A stretch of DNA of 64,000 nucleotides, taken from contig CP054182.1 in the NCBI GenBank assembly GCA_015709675.1, positions 3,017,448 to 3,081,447 on the forward strand, in the 5' to 3' direction. Below, one piece after another: positions 29,404 through 38,089 of this stretch. The notes beneath the pieces are model-generated. The model saw only the letters and a program-made list of their open reading frames with translations, had not been told where the DNA came from and made no database searches. A program made the position numbers and the translations under genes. The stretch is from Ignavibacteriales bacterium (lineage in GTDB: Bacteria > Bacteroidota > Ignavibacteria > Ignavibacteriales > Ignavibacteriaceae). Positions within the stretch are counted from its first letter, which is position 1; the number at the start of each line of letters is the position of its first letter.

Positions 29404-30492
29404 TTAACGGAAGTATCTTCCTTTCCATGTAATTCCCTTTGAAAACGGGAGAATTAACGGAAAAATGATAACATAAACTGACAAATATAACTCAAAGGGA
29501 AGAAAATATCTCAATACCCCCCGCATTTTTACCTTATGCAAAAGATTATGGAGAAGTAAAAAGTCGGCCAGAAACTTCAGCAGGGGGAGCAGAAGACAAT
29601 ACCCCTGCAGCATAAAAGGAGCGATAAAAAGTCCGGCAGAAGCGAGCCATGCAGCGAAAAACAGAAGGTAAAAGACCGGCGGGCTTTTCAGTCCTCCCGC
29701 AGCCCAGCGTTTCTTTTGGCTGAACAGTCCCCCAAAATCATTGACCGGCAGTGTTCTGACCGAGGTTCCTTCTGAAGCAATGTGCACCACTTTTTCCCCT
29801 TGCTGTAAAAAAGCCCTGGTCAGCTGAAAATCTTCAGTCACCGAAAACCCCAGTTTTTCAAATCCCCCGGTCTTCAGATATGAATCTTTTTTATAGGACA
29901 TGTTGTTGCCCATTCCTGCTAACGGCACCCTTATCCCTGAAAATCCCGCCGCCACCCCATGAAGAAATGCAAAATCAAGTGTCTGCACCCCGCTCAACCA
30001 TCCCCTTCCTTCCGGCAAGGTTACCCCGTTAACCATTGAAACACGGTTATGGTAGTATGAAACAAGGGAGGAAATCCAATCTTCCGGCACAATGCAGTCA
30101 GCATCGGTATTCAGGATAATATCCCCTTTAGCCAGACGGATACCCGATTCGAGCGCGCAGGACTTACCCGGGGGCAGCGCGATATCATTCCGGCTATCAG
30201 TTACAATAATTCTCGAATCTATTTTTTGATATTCACTCACTATCTGTTTTGTCCTGTCCTCTGAGCCGTCATTGACGATGATTATCTCAAAAAGATAAAC
30301 CGGATATTTCTGACTGAGAAGAGATTCAATGCAGGCACCTATATTACCTTCTTCATTTCTGGCAGGGACGATTACAGAAACAAAGATAGGATCCGTACTC
30401 CCCGATTCATGCCTCCTCATCAGTCCTGCAACGGCAGCAATAACGAGTAAAGCATAAAACGAAAAGACGGATAGTACTACTGCTTCAGGCAT
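29404..30492 (-). CDS. Membrane glycosyltransferase family 2
   Basis: A 362-residue GT2 protein. An N-terminal transmembrane helix (about 3-22) is followed by the catalytic domain with VSVIVPARNEEGNIGACIES, IIIVNDGSEDRT, the DxD-like NTDADCIVP and the acceptor motif QKKRWAAGG; two to three hydrophobic helices close the C-terminus. This layout is that of processive or lipid-linked sugar transferases. Its start lies inside the polysaccharide deacetylase gene (16-nt overlap). A second GT2 of similar layout stands just beyond that deacetylase gene, indicating a joint pathway, perhaps carotenoid/lipid glycosylation or a surface glycan. Confidence 0.88.
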   Translation of the reverse strand: MPEAVVLSVFSFYALLVIAAVAGLMRRHESGSTDPIFVSVIVPARNEEGNIGACIESLLSQKYPVYLFEIIIVNDGSEDRTKQIVSEYQKIDSRIIVTDSRNDIALPPGKSCALESGIRLAKGDIILNTDADCIVPEDWISSLVSYYHNRVSMVNGVTLPEGRGWLSGVQTLDFAFLHGVAAGFSGIRVPLAGMGNNMSYKKDSYLKTGGFEKLGFSVTEDFQLTRAFLQQGEKVVHIASEGTSVRTLPVNDFGGLFSQKKRWAAGGLKSPPVFYLLFFAAWLASAGLFIAPFMLQGYCLLLPLLKFLADFLLLHNLLHKVKMRGVLRYFLPFELYLSVYVIIFPLILPFSKGITWKGRYFR

Positions 30493-31112
30493 GCGGCCGG
30501 ATCTCCGATCCTCAGGTTTTTCGATATGATTTTTGAATAAGTAAAATCCAGAATCTCTTTAATCTTCGGACTGGTATTCGGGTTATTATGAAACACCATG
30601 ATGTTACCCGTTTTAATATACCGATCAATAATCCGCGTTACGGACTTTACCTCATGGCGGAAGTCCCAGCTCAGCAATGACCACATAACCGTCTTCATCA
30701 GAAGTTTCCTCATCATGTGAGCCATTCCAAAAAACGGTATGCCGTATGGAGGCCGGAAATATCTGCATTCAATGCCGGATATATTCGAAATCAGGTCGTT
30801 TGTTTCGATCAGTGATTTTTCAATCTCTTTTCTGCTCATGAAAAGTGCCCTTCTGTGTGTTCCCAGATGATTTGAAAGCAGATGGCCGCTCTGCGCAATT
30901 TCACGCAATGCTCCCCGGTCTCCCGTTGCATTAATGAAAAACTGTGCTTTAATCTTTTTTTCATCGAGCCATTGCAGAATTATTTCTGTACTCTCAGGAT
31001 AAGGCCCGTCATCAAAAGTAAAAAGCACGGAACCATCATTGGTTTCCCAGATCGTTTCAGAAAAAAAGCTCCGGATGAAACTGGGCGGAGAGATAAAAGG
31101 ACTGACAGGCAT
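30477..31112 (-). CDS. Polysaccharide deacetylase (NodB domain)
   Basis: A 211-residue carbohydrate esterase family 4 domain. Motif 1 is FTFDDGPYPE (catalytic base and metal Asp), motif 2 is NHLGTHR (HxxxH metal ligands), motif 3 is RPPYG, and VMWSLLSWDFRH provides motif 4. All metal ligands are present. There is no signal peptide or transmembrane segment, so it may act in the cytoplasm on a precursor or lack a recognised export signal. It lies between two GT2 genes (16-nt overlap on one side, 5-nt gap on the other), which suggests removal of an N-acetyl group from the sugar that they add. Confidence 0.9.
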   Translation of the reverse strand: MPVSPFISPPSFIRSFFSETIWETNDGSVLFTFDDGPYPESTEIILQWLDEKKIKAQFFINATGDRGALREIAQSGHLLSNHLGTHRRALFMSRKEIEKSLIETNDLISNISGIECRYFRPPYGIPFFGMAHMMRKLLMKTVMWSLLSWDFRHEVKSVTRIIDRYIKTGNIMVFHNNPNTSPKIKEILDFTYSKIISKNLRIGDPAACLKQ

Positions 31113-31117
31113 TACTT

Positions 31118-32242
31118 TTATTTCCTGTGATCTCTTTTTTTCCAGGTAAATCCCGAAAATACTCCCGCAAGCACAGAATAAATGATATACAATGGGTGCA
31201 GTAATTCAGCCGGAAGCAGAACACCCGGGGAGAGTTTTTCCATATATATTCCAACCCCCTGCCTCAGTACCATAAAGTCAGCCGCGGTTTTGAGCAAAAA
31301 TACCGCAAGAAAAAACAGTGTGTATTGTGCCGGATCATGCACAGCAGCCGCAAACAGCGCTATATATGCAATAAAAAAAAGGAAAAGAGGCGAAAGCATC
31401 AGTATTGTCTGGATACGGTAATTCAGACTTTTGCTGGCCCATCTTCTTCTCTGCTGTAAGAACTCCGCTGTTCTCTTTTCAGGAATTGTTGTCACCAGAC
31501 AGCGCTTGTCAAAGAGAAATACAACCTTTTTCTTCTCCTGATAGAATATCTTATGCATAAGCTGTTCATCATCGCCAGATGTAAGAGTTTTGGCGGCATC
31601 AAATCCGTTTATCTTCTCAAATAAAGATTTGCGATAAGCTATGTTTGCACCGCTGCAGATGACCGGATGATTTGTACCGATTAGTCCGGCTCCCGAGAGT
31701 GAAAGTCCCGCGTGTTCCAAGCGCTGCATCCGTTCAAATATCCCCTTCCCCTCTGCAATTGTCACCGGACCGGTAACCATTCCGGTTGTACTGTCAAATG
31801 CCGCCGAAAGTGTGCTCAGCCATTCCGGCGAATGAACACAATCCGCATCCGTCCCTGCTATAATTTCCCCACGAGCATGTGAAACGCCATAAGTAATAGC
31901 GCTTTTTTTTCCCGTAACGCCATCGGGCAAATGCAGGAGTGTAACAGAAATTTCCCCCGTATATGCCTGAATTATCTTAACGCTGCTGTCATCTGAGTGA
32001 TCGTTGATCAATAGTATTTCAAATGAATCCTTTGGATATTTCTGCCCCTCAAGTGAAGCTATCAGCCGCGGGATATTTTTCTCTTCATTCCTGAACGGTA
32101 TGATGACTGACACATACGGTACAGAGTCGTTCGCTTTTTCACTGCTGATTCTTTTTAACCGGACTATCCCTCTGCATACTCTGAAAAGAAACGCAGCGTA
32201 ATAAAAAAGCAGAATACCCGCAGAAAGAGGAAGGTAATCCAT
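31118..32242 (-). CDS. Membrane glycosyltransferase family 2
   Basis: A 374-residue GT2 protein with an N-terminal helix (about 3-22), VSVIIPFRNEEKNIPRLIAS, LLINDHSDDSS, TDADCVHSPEWLS and QQRRRWASKS, then three C-terminal hydrophobic segments (about 275-365). It is related in layout to the GT2 gene at 29404 but clearly different in sequence. It starts immediately after the stop of the gene at 32243 and is followed by the deacetylase gene after 5 nt. Together the three genes look like a unit that transfers and deacetylates a sugar on a lipid or glycan. Confidence 0.88.
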   Translation of the reverse strand: MDYLPLSAGILLFYYAAFLFRVCRGIVRLKRISSEKANDSVPYVSVIIPFRNEEKNIPRLIASLEGQKYPKDSFEILLINDHSDDSSVKIIQAYTGEISVTLLHLPDGVTGKKSAITYGVSHARGEIIAGTDADCVHSPEWLSTLSAAFDSTTGMVTGPVTIAEGKGIFERMQRLEHAGLSLSGAGLIGTNHPVICSGANIAYRKSLFEKINGFDAAKTLTSGDDEQLMHKIFYQEKKKVVFLFDKRCLVTTIPEKRTAEFLQQRRRWASKSLNYRIQTILMLSPLFLFFIAYIALFAAAVHDPAQYTLFFLAVFLLKTAADFMVLRQGVGIYMEKLSPGVLLPAELLHPLYIIYSVLAGVFSGFTWKKRDHRK

Positions 32243-33217
32243 TTATTTATTTCTCAGCAGAAACCAGACACCAGGGAGTGAGGGTAAAAATATATTAATT
32301 AAGAATAAGAAGAGGGAGGCATTAAAACCAACCGCTTCGGAAAGGCCGAATGAGGTAAGATAAAAAATTGACACCGCTTCCCTGACGCCCAGTTCTCCCC
32401 AGGTAAAAGCCGGAATAAAAGATTTTGTATAAAAGAAAAGAGCAGCTCCCCATACATAATTCAGAATATCATTCTGACCGCTGAAAGACATCACCAGGAG
32501 TGCATACTGAAGCAAAATAATGATATAAATTCCCCCTGAATAAAGCATCAGGCGGCTGATCAGACTTTTATCCAGATCCTTCAGTATCAGAAACCGCTCA
32601 CGGTAATTTTTAAGGAACCGGAACTTTGATATATATTTTACAACGGAATTGTTCCACCAGATCTCGCTTATCAGCAGATGCATGAAAAGAAAAAAGAGTA
32701 TTGCGATAGTAACAAAGAGTGCGGTCGCTGCTATTGCGGGAACCTCAATAGTTACATAGAGAAAAAGTGTCAGTGAGAGTGCCCCTACACCGGCAATAAA
32801 AAAGAGATTAAAAATTTTATCCAGAAACGTAACTATCGTTACCTCAAGAAGCCCTTCATCTTTAAGGGCAAGCTTTCTTCCGAGATATTCACCCAGTCTC
32901 CCCGGAGTGAAAGAGCCGAAGAGAATTCCCATAAAAAAGGCCTTGCCAAGTTCGGCATCCTCCCGGGTTCCCACAACCTGTTTTGCCAGAAACTTCCACT
33001 TCTGGAACTGCATGGTAATATTGGGCACCATGAGCAAAATGGCAAGCCCCATATAGACCATATCAGCGGATACGATAACCTCCCAAAGATTTACACCTCC
33101 GACTTTGCCCGTAAGAAAACTGACCAGCCAGACGGTGGCTATCAGTTTAACGGCTACTATCCATTTCCCTTTATGGCGGGGTATGCTTTTTACAATCTGC
33201 TGAACAATGGAGATCAA
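32243..33217 (-). CDS. LPG-synthase-TM-like flippase domain protein (UPF0104)
   Basis: A 324-residue integral membrane protein with about eight helices. It contains family-like segments QKWKFLAKQV, the block FMGILFGSFTPGRLGEY and a late FTWGELGVREAVSIF. This matches the transmembrane flippase domain of MprF-type lysylphosphatidylglycerol synthases and the related AglD-like family, which occurs alone in many lineages. It is the first gene of the long minus-strand envelope run and is divergent from bshC. A part in moving a lipid-linked substrate is likely; the substrate is unknown. Confidence 0.85.
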   Translation of the reverse strand: MISIVQQIVKSIPRHKGKWIVAVKLIATVWLVSFLTGKVGGVNLWEVIVSADMVYMGLAILLMVPNITMQFQKWKFLAKQVVGTREDAELGKAFFMGILFGSFTPGRLGEYLGRKLALKDEGLLEVTIVTFLDKIFNLFFIAGVGALSLTLFLYVTIEVPAIAATALFVTIAILFFLFMHLLISEIWWNNSVVKYISKFRFLKNYRERFLILKDLDKSLISRLMLYSGGIYIIILLQYALLVMSFSGQNDILNYVWGAALFFYTKSFIPAFTWGELGVREAVSIFYLTSFGLSEAVGFNASLFLFLINIFLPSLPGVWFLLRNK

Positions 33218-33321
33218 AAATCTCCCCCTGTCAGCCGCGTATTACGGTATCGCTCTGCTCTGTCTGTCATTCGAATTGGTTACATTTACAGGTTAGTTTT
33301 ATTTAATTTTTGAGCCGGTTA

Positions 33322-34953
33322 ATGTTTGTAAAATTCTCTGAAATTGGTGGTTTTTCTAAACTTTTCACAGATTACATTGAAAATTATCAAAAAATAAGCA
33401 ATTATTTTGCGGCCGATTACCGGAACGCAGAAGGTTTCCCTCCCCTTTTCCGGGATATTTCCTCCACGAAGAGGAATCATGCCGCCGCCCTTAAAGAAAT
33501 AATTACTTCCCAATATAAAAAATTAACCCCGTCCCTTAAGACGTTTCATAATCTTAACCTGCTGGACAAAAAAAATACCCTGTTCATCACCACCGGACAG
33601 CAGCTTGGCATGTTCGGCGGACCGCTTTATACCCTCTATAAAACCATAACAGCCATTAAACTGGCAGATCAGCTTTCTGCCGACTTCCCTGAGTACAGCT
33701 TCGTTCCCCTTTTCTGGCTTGAGGGAGATGATCATGATATTGATGAAGTGGATTTTGTTCAGGTTTTTGATGAGGCCGGGCAGACCGTTCGGCTCCTCTA
33801 CCCTTCCGAACTTGCCGGACCGGACAAGCGCCTGACCGTAGGAGAGATCAGGTTTGATGATCAGATTTATCAGCTCTTTGATGAACTGGATAAAAATCTG
33901 CGCAATACCGATTTTAAGGAACGGCTTATGGAACTGCTACGTTCCTGCTATTTCCCCGGCAATAGTTTTAAGGAGGCATTTAAGGCGCTCATGTTTGAGC
34001 TCTTTGATGAGAAGGGGCTCATCATCTTTGACCCGATAGATTCCCGGGTAAAGGAGCTGCTCAAACCGGTATTCAAAAACGAGATTGAAAACTACCGCAC
34101 CCACATGGAAAAGCTCATCCGTGTTTCTGCAAAACTGGATGAGGAGTATCATGCACAGGTTAAAATCCGGCCCGTCAATCTTTTTATGAAGCAGGATAAC
34201 GAACGCTTCGCGCTAGAGCCGGATGATAACGGCGGATTCCGTCTCAGAAGAAAAAAATTCTCTGCCTCAAAGGAAGAACTGCTTAGCGCCATCGAAAACA
34301 CTCCGGAACTGTTCAGCCCCAATGTTTTATTAAGACCTGTTTGCCAGGACTTCCTTTTCCCAACCGCATTTTATGTTGGCGGTCCCGGGGAGGTAAGTTA
34401 TTTCGCTCAGGTTTCTGTGCTTTATGAAGAGTTCAACCTTCAGATGCCGGTTATATATCCGCGTGCATCAGCAACGATATTCGAAAAAGGAATTACCAAT
34501 ACCCTGGCTAAATTCGGATTTACTCCGCAGGAAGTTTTTGTTCTTGGGGACGCACTTATTGAAGCCGGACTAAAGCAGGTGTCTGAATTAAATCTCTCGG
34601 GACATTTTGACCGGACCAATGAAACAATTGACCAGGCAATGGCTCAGCTCCGGGCAGCAATTGCATCAGTAGATAAAACGATTGCAGATGCTTCCGAGAC
34701 AACCCGAAAAAAAATGCTGGGATATTTAGGTGAACTCCGCTCCAAAGCATCAGAAGCGGAAAAAAGGAAACATGAAACTTCGGTAAGGCAGCTCAATAAA
34801 GTGCTTTCAACCGTATATCCTGAAAAGAGTCTGCAGGAGCGTGAAATCAGCTTTATCTACTATGCGAATAAATACGGCATGGATTCAGTTAAGATGCTCT
34901 TTAACGAACTCAAACACGATGAGTTTGGGCATCAGATAATTACGCTGGGGTAA
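33322..34953 (+). CDS. bshC: Bacillithiol biosynthesis cysteine-adding enzyme BshC
   Basis: A protein of 543 residues from the ATG at 33322; a TTG four codons upstream is the longer alternative. Family marks include FITTGQQLGMFGGPLYTLYK and PLFWLEGDDHDIDEV, then RPVCQDFLFPTAFYVGGPGE and a late coiled-coil region (about 440-505). BshC ligates cysteine to glucosaminyl-malate, the last step of bacillithiol synthesis. Bacillithiol or its N-methyl form is known from Bacillota and from Bacteroidota/Chlorobi. The partners BshA and BshB are not recognisable here, although glycosyltransferase and deacetylase genes lie nearby. The gene stands alone between a divergent operon and a convergent ABC gene. 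Confidence 0.93.
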   Translation: MFVKFSEIGGFSKLFTDYIENYQKISNYFAADYRNAEGFPPLFRDISSTKRNHAAALKEIITSQYKKLTPSLKTFHNLNLLDKKNTLFITTGQQLGMFGGPLYTLYKTITAIKLADQLSADFPEYSFVPLFWLEGDDHDIDEVDFVQVFDEAGQTVRLLYPSELAGPDKRLTVGEIRFDDQIYQLFDELDKNLRNTDFKERLMELLRSCYFPGNSFKEAFKALMFELFDEKGLIIFDPIDSRVKELLKPVFKNEIENYRTHMEKLIRVSAKLDEEYHAQVKIRPVNLFMKQDNERFALEPDDNGGFRLRRKKFSASKEELLSAIENTPELFSPNVLLRPVCQDFLFPTAFYVGGPGEVSYFAQVSVLYEEFNLQMPVIYPRASATIFEKGITNTLAKFGFTPQEVFVLGDALIEAGLKQVSELNLSGHFDRTNETIDQAMAQLRAAIASVDKTIADASETTRKKMLGYLGELRSKASEAEKRKHETSVRQLNKVLSTVYPEKSLQEREISFIYYANKYGMDSVKMLFNELKHDEFGHQIITLG

Positions 34954-35052
34954 AACTTATAGCTGGTTAAAAATATCGCGCAAAGATCACTCCGATCCTC
35001 TCCAATCCGCTCTGCGAAGCATTCGTACAATCAGCGGGCTAATGAGAATCGG

Positions 35053-35078
35053 TAGGGACAGGTCGCGACCTGTCCTTA
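35053..35078. repeat. Perfect 20-bp palindrome in the bshC/malK gap
   Basis: Positions 35056-35075 read the same on both strands (arm GGACAGGTCG), and the symmetry extends to 35053-35078 with one mismatch. The layout tag-GGACA...TGTCC-tta resembles the palindrome heads at 55634, 55902 and 56169. It lies between convergent genes; there is no T-run, so it is more likely a dispersed palindromic repeat than a classical terminator, though it could stop transcription. Confidence 0.7.
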
Positions 35079-35097
35079 GGGTAAAACCGCAGAGAAA

Positions 35098-36207
35098 TTA
35101 CACTAACAGTGATTTCTCATCAGCCGCATCAAAGAAATTCAGCTTGCTCAGGTCCATATATAAGGGGTGTTTGGTTCTGGGGCTCAGGCGCTCTCTTGTG
35201 GGGATGCGTGCGGTTATCTGTATACCCTCCTGGGTAAAATAAAGGAATACTTCATTGCCCATCGGTTCTACAACTTCAAGCTCAGGTGTCAGTTCGTAAT
35301 ACTCTGTCCCCTCTTTTTTGGTAGAGATATCAAAGAAATCCTCCGGACGGATACCCATCACAACGTTCTTTCCGGCATGACCTTTCAGTTTTTCCGAATA
35401 TACTCCGTTCAGCGGGAAATGAAATGCTTTATCATTGCTGGTAAACTGAAGACTTCCCTCATGAAGAAGTCTTCCGGGAATAAAGTTCATAGCCGGGCTC
35501 CCGATAAAACCTGCTACAAATTTATTAACCGGATGATTATACAGATTTAACGGAGAATCTATCTGCTGAACAAATCCATCCTTCATCACAACTATTTTAT
35601 CCCCCATGGTCATTGCTTCAACCTGATCGTGGGTGACATAGACCATAGTTGCTTCAAGGCGCTGATGCAGTTTGGAGATTTCCGTTCTCATCTGCACTCT
35701 CAGTTTTGCGTCAAGGTTGCTGAGGGGTTCATCAAAAAGAAACACTTTTGGTTTTCTTACGATTGCCCGGCCCACTGCCACTCTCTGTCTCTGTCCTCCT
35801 GAGAGCGCTTTTGGTTTCCGTTCAAGATACTCTTCAAGTCCCAGTATTTTTGCAGCTTCCGATACTCTGCTGTGTATCTCCTCTTTGCTGAATTTTCTGA
35901 GTTTAAGTCCGAATGCCATGTTTTCGTAAACGGACATATGGGGGTAGAGCGCGTAGTTCTGGAAAACCATTGCGATGTCTCTGTCCTTGGGGGAAACGGT
36001 GTTCACCACTTTACCGTCTATGATAAGTTCACCGCTGGAGATATCTTCCAGGCCGGCAATCATCCTGAGCGTGGTTGACTTTCCGCAGCCGGAGGGGCCG
36101 ACCAGCACTACAAACTCTTTATCCTTTATCTCAATATTAACATCTTTAACTGCGGTATTTCCGCCTTCATACATTTTGGATACATTTACGAGACGCACAT
36201 CAGCCAT
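35098..36207 (-). CDS. Sugar ABC transporter ATP-binding protein (MalK/UgpC type)
   Basis: A 369-residue ATPase with Walker [10 protein letters not shown] near residue 37, Q-loop [13 protein letters not shown], signature [14 protein letters not shown], Walker [17 protein letters not shown] and H-loop [10 protein letters not shown]. After residue about 235 comes the OB/TOBE regulatory domain of the MalK/UgpC group (MGIRPEDF). Such ATPases can serve several sugar importers. No permease or binding-protein gene is adjacent, so it may act with transporters encoded elsewhere. It is the last gene of the ymdB-folD-deoC-hicB-trmH-aroA run, 2 nt after aroA. Confidence 0.92.
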   Translation of the reverse strand: MADVRLVNVSKMYEGGNTAVKDVNIEIKDKEFVVLVGPSGCGKSTTLRMIAGLEDISSGELIIDGKVVNTVSPKDRDIAMVFQNYALYPHMSVYENMAFGLKLRKFSKEEIHSRVSEAAKILGLEEYLERKPKALSGGQRQRVAVGRAIVRKPKVFLFDEPLSNLDAKLRVQMRTEISKLHQRLEATMVYVTHDQVEAMTMGDKIVVMKDGFVQQIDSPLNLYNHPVNKFVAGFIGSPAMNFIPGRLLHEGSLQFTSNDKAFHFPLNGVYSEKLKGHAGKNVVMGIRPEDFFDISTKKEGTEYYELTPELEVVEPMGNEVFLYFTQEGIQITARIPTRERLSPRTKHPLYMDLSKLNFFDAADEKSLLV

Positions 36208-36209
36208 AT

Positions 36210-37493
36210 TTAACCTGTAATCAGAGACAATTGATTAATGAAATCGGGATTTGATATTTTAACGCAGTCAAAATTATCAATTTTACCCCCTTCTTCCAAC
36301 AGTAAAGAATAAATTGCAAACGCCATTGCAATTCGGTGATCATGAAAACTCTCAAATACCGGACTTGCTGTCTCCCTGCCCCTGCTCATTCTGAAGCCAT
36401 CAGGGAATTCTTCAATCCGAGCCCCGGCAGCTTTGAAATTATGAAGAAGTGCCGCTATCCGGTCCGATTCCTTCACCCTCAGTTCCTCCGCTCCGCGTAC
36501 TTCAAAATCACCTTTCGAAAAATATCCCGCCACGGCAAGGATGGGAATCTCATCAATAAGATTGGGAATCAACTCTGGTGCGATGGGAACGTTCTTTAAC
36601 TCTCCCGCACGAATCCTGATATTACCATAAGGTTCACTGGCCGAAGTCCTGATATCCTCAAAACTGATATCCGCCCCCATCTCGTGAAGATGGCGGATAT
36701 ATCCGGTACGGGTTGGGTTAACAGTCACATTATTGATCAGGAGTTCACTGCCCGGAATCAGAAGCGCCGCAACTACAAAAAAAGCGGCCGATGAAATATC
36801 CCCCGGAACAAAATACGTTTCGGGTTCAGGGAGAAATTCAGATGATGAACTGATAAACCTTACTCCATTTACCTCAGAAAACGGAAGCTGAAGCATCCGC
36901 TCGGTATGGTCTCTGCTCTGAATTTTCTCAATAACCTGGCTTCTCTCCTCAAGCCCGAGACCTGCAAGCAGCACTGCGCTTTTTATCTGAGCACTGGCAA
37001 CGGGAAGCTCATAACGGACAGAGCTTAGTTTTTTAGCGGGAATTATCTTCAGCGGAAGCCGGTCTCCCTCAGCAGCTTCAAACCTCGTTCCGAATAACGA
37101 GAGGGGCTGCATAACCCGTTTCATTGGTCTCCTCGAAAGTGATTCATCCCCCGTAATGACACTCTCAAAAGGGAGTACCGCTAAGATGCCCGCAAGCAGA
37201 CGGGCAGTGGTTCCGGAGTTGCCTGCATAAAGCTCTCCCCCGGGTTTTGTGAAACCGCTGAGTCCCGGACTGCTTATACTGTATATACCATCATGAAAAT
37301 TACACTCAGCACCGAGAGCACGGATGCAGCTGATGGAGGACTGCACATCCTCAGCACGGGAGAGATTCCTGATTGTTGACTCCCCCTGAGCAAGCGCTGA
37401 AAACAGCACCGCACGGTGAGAAATGGATTTATCCCCCGGCAGTGTCAGTTCACCTCTTATTACTCCGGGTCTCTTAAATTCTGCTCTGTTCAT
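36210..37493 (-). CDS. aroA: 3-phosphoshikimate 1-carboxyvinyltransferase
   Basis: A 427-residue EPSP synthase, sixth step of the shikimate pathway, joining PEP and shikimate-3-phosphate. Seen: [20 protein letters not shown] at the start with the PEP/S3P-binding Lys and Ser, [14 protein letters not shown], the middle motif [11 protein letters not shown] and [11 protein letters not shown], and [11 protein letters not shown] near the end. Full length. It starts 2 nt after the trmH stop and ends 2 nt before the ABC ATPase gene, so it is embedded in an operon without other aromatic amino-acid genes. Confidence 0.96.
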   Translation of the reverse strand: MNRAEFKRPGVIRGELTLPGDKSISHRAVLFSALAQGESTIRNLSRAEDVQSSISCIRALGAECNFHDGIYSISSPGLSGFTKPGGELYAGNSGTTARLLAGILAVLPFESVITGDESLSRRPMKRVMQPLSLFGTRFEAAEGDRLPLKIIPAKKLSSVRYELPVASAQIKSAVLLAGLGLEERSQVIEKIQSRDHTERMLQLPFSEVNGVRFISSSSEFLPEPETYFVPGDISSAAFFVVAALLIPGSELLINNVTVNPTRTGYIRHLHEMGADISFEDIRTSASEPYGNIRIRAGELKNVPIAPELIPNLIDEIPILAVAGYFSKGDFEVRGAEELRVKESDRIAALLHNFKAAGARIEEFPDGFRMSRGRETASPVFESFHDHRIAMAFAIYSLLLEEGGKIDNFDCVKISNPDFINQLSLITG

Positions 37494-37495
37494 AT

Positions 37496-38074
37496 TTACC
37501 GTTTAGACCATTCCTGTATCAATGCTTCAAGTTCCTGACCGCTTAAATCACTCCGCTCAAACATCTGTTTCACCATCCTCTGCCGTGCTGCTTCATACAG
37601 CATAATGGCCGCGGAGACCGAAACATTCAAGCTCTGTATCATGCCGAACATGGGAATATATACGGTTGAGTCGGCCAGTTTTTCTGCCTCGGCTGAAATA
37701 CCGCGGTGTTCGTTTCCGATTACGATGGCTGTCTTTCGGGTTAAATCAAAATCATAGAAGTTTTTGGAAGTATCATTCAGCGAAGAGGCAAGAATAGTAA
37801 AACCCTGGCTTCTCAGTGTGGTGTAACATGCCTCAACAGTATCAAATTTCTCACGGTCAACCCACTTAAACGCCGAAGCGGATGATTTCTTCCCGATACG
37901 GGGGAATTTTTCATAATTATATATAAGTGAGACTTTGGGCACCCCTGCCGCATCGCAGGAGCGGAGTATAGCGCTTACGTTATGAGGGTCATGTATATTC
38001 TCCAGCACCAGATGCAATGACTGCTGTCTGGTTCTGGCAACACGGGTAAGTTTTTTCAGACGTTCTTCGGTAAT
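37496..38074 (-). CDS. trmH: SpoU-family tRNA 2'-O-methyltransferase (TrmH), likely AUU start
   Basis: A 192-residue SPOUT enzyme if started at the ATT at 38074. Motifs: HDPHNVSAILRSCDAAG, VIGNEHRGIS and MFGMIQSLNVSVSAAIMLYE, the knot that binds SAM; the family methylates G18 of tRNAs. The only other start is a TTG at 38017, but this cuts into the conserved N-terminal helix (TEERLKKLTRVARTRQQS), which in homologues begins Met-x-x-Glu-Arg. The upstream stop is a TAG at 38092-38090 and no ATG, GTG or TTG lies between. A GGAG at 38083-38080 is spaced 5 nt from the ATT. The tail after residue 165 is a short extension. Confidence 0.85.
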   Translation of the reverse strand: MTEERLKKLTRVARTRQQSLHLVLENIHDPHNVSAILRSCDAAGVPKVSLIYNYEKFPRIGKKSSASAFKWVDREKFDTVEACYTTLRSQGFTILASSLNDTSKNFYDFDLTRKTAIVIGNEHRGISAEAEKLADSTVYIPMFGMIQSLNVSVSAAIMLYEAARQRMVKQMFERSDLSGQELEALIQEWSKR

Positions 38075-38083
38075 GGGAACTCC
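38072..38083 (-). promoter_or_regulatory. Ribosome-binding site and AUU start codon of trmH
   Basis: Reading the minus strand: GGAG (38083-38080), a 5-nt spacer TTCCC and ATT (38074-38072), followed by codons for T-E-E-R. The Shine-Dalgarno core sits at an optimal distance from ATT. This supports initiation at a non-canonical AUU codon. Confidence 0.6.
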
Positions 38084-38089
38084 GCGGTT

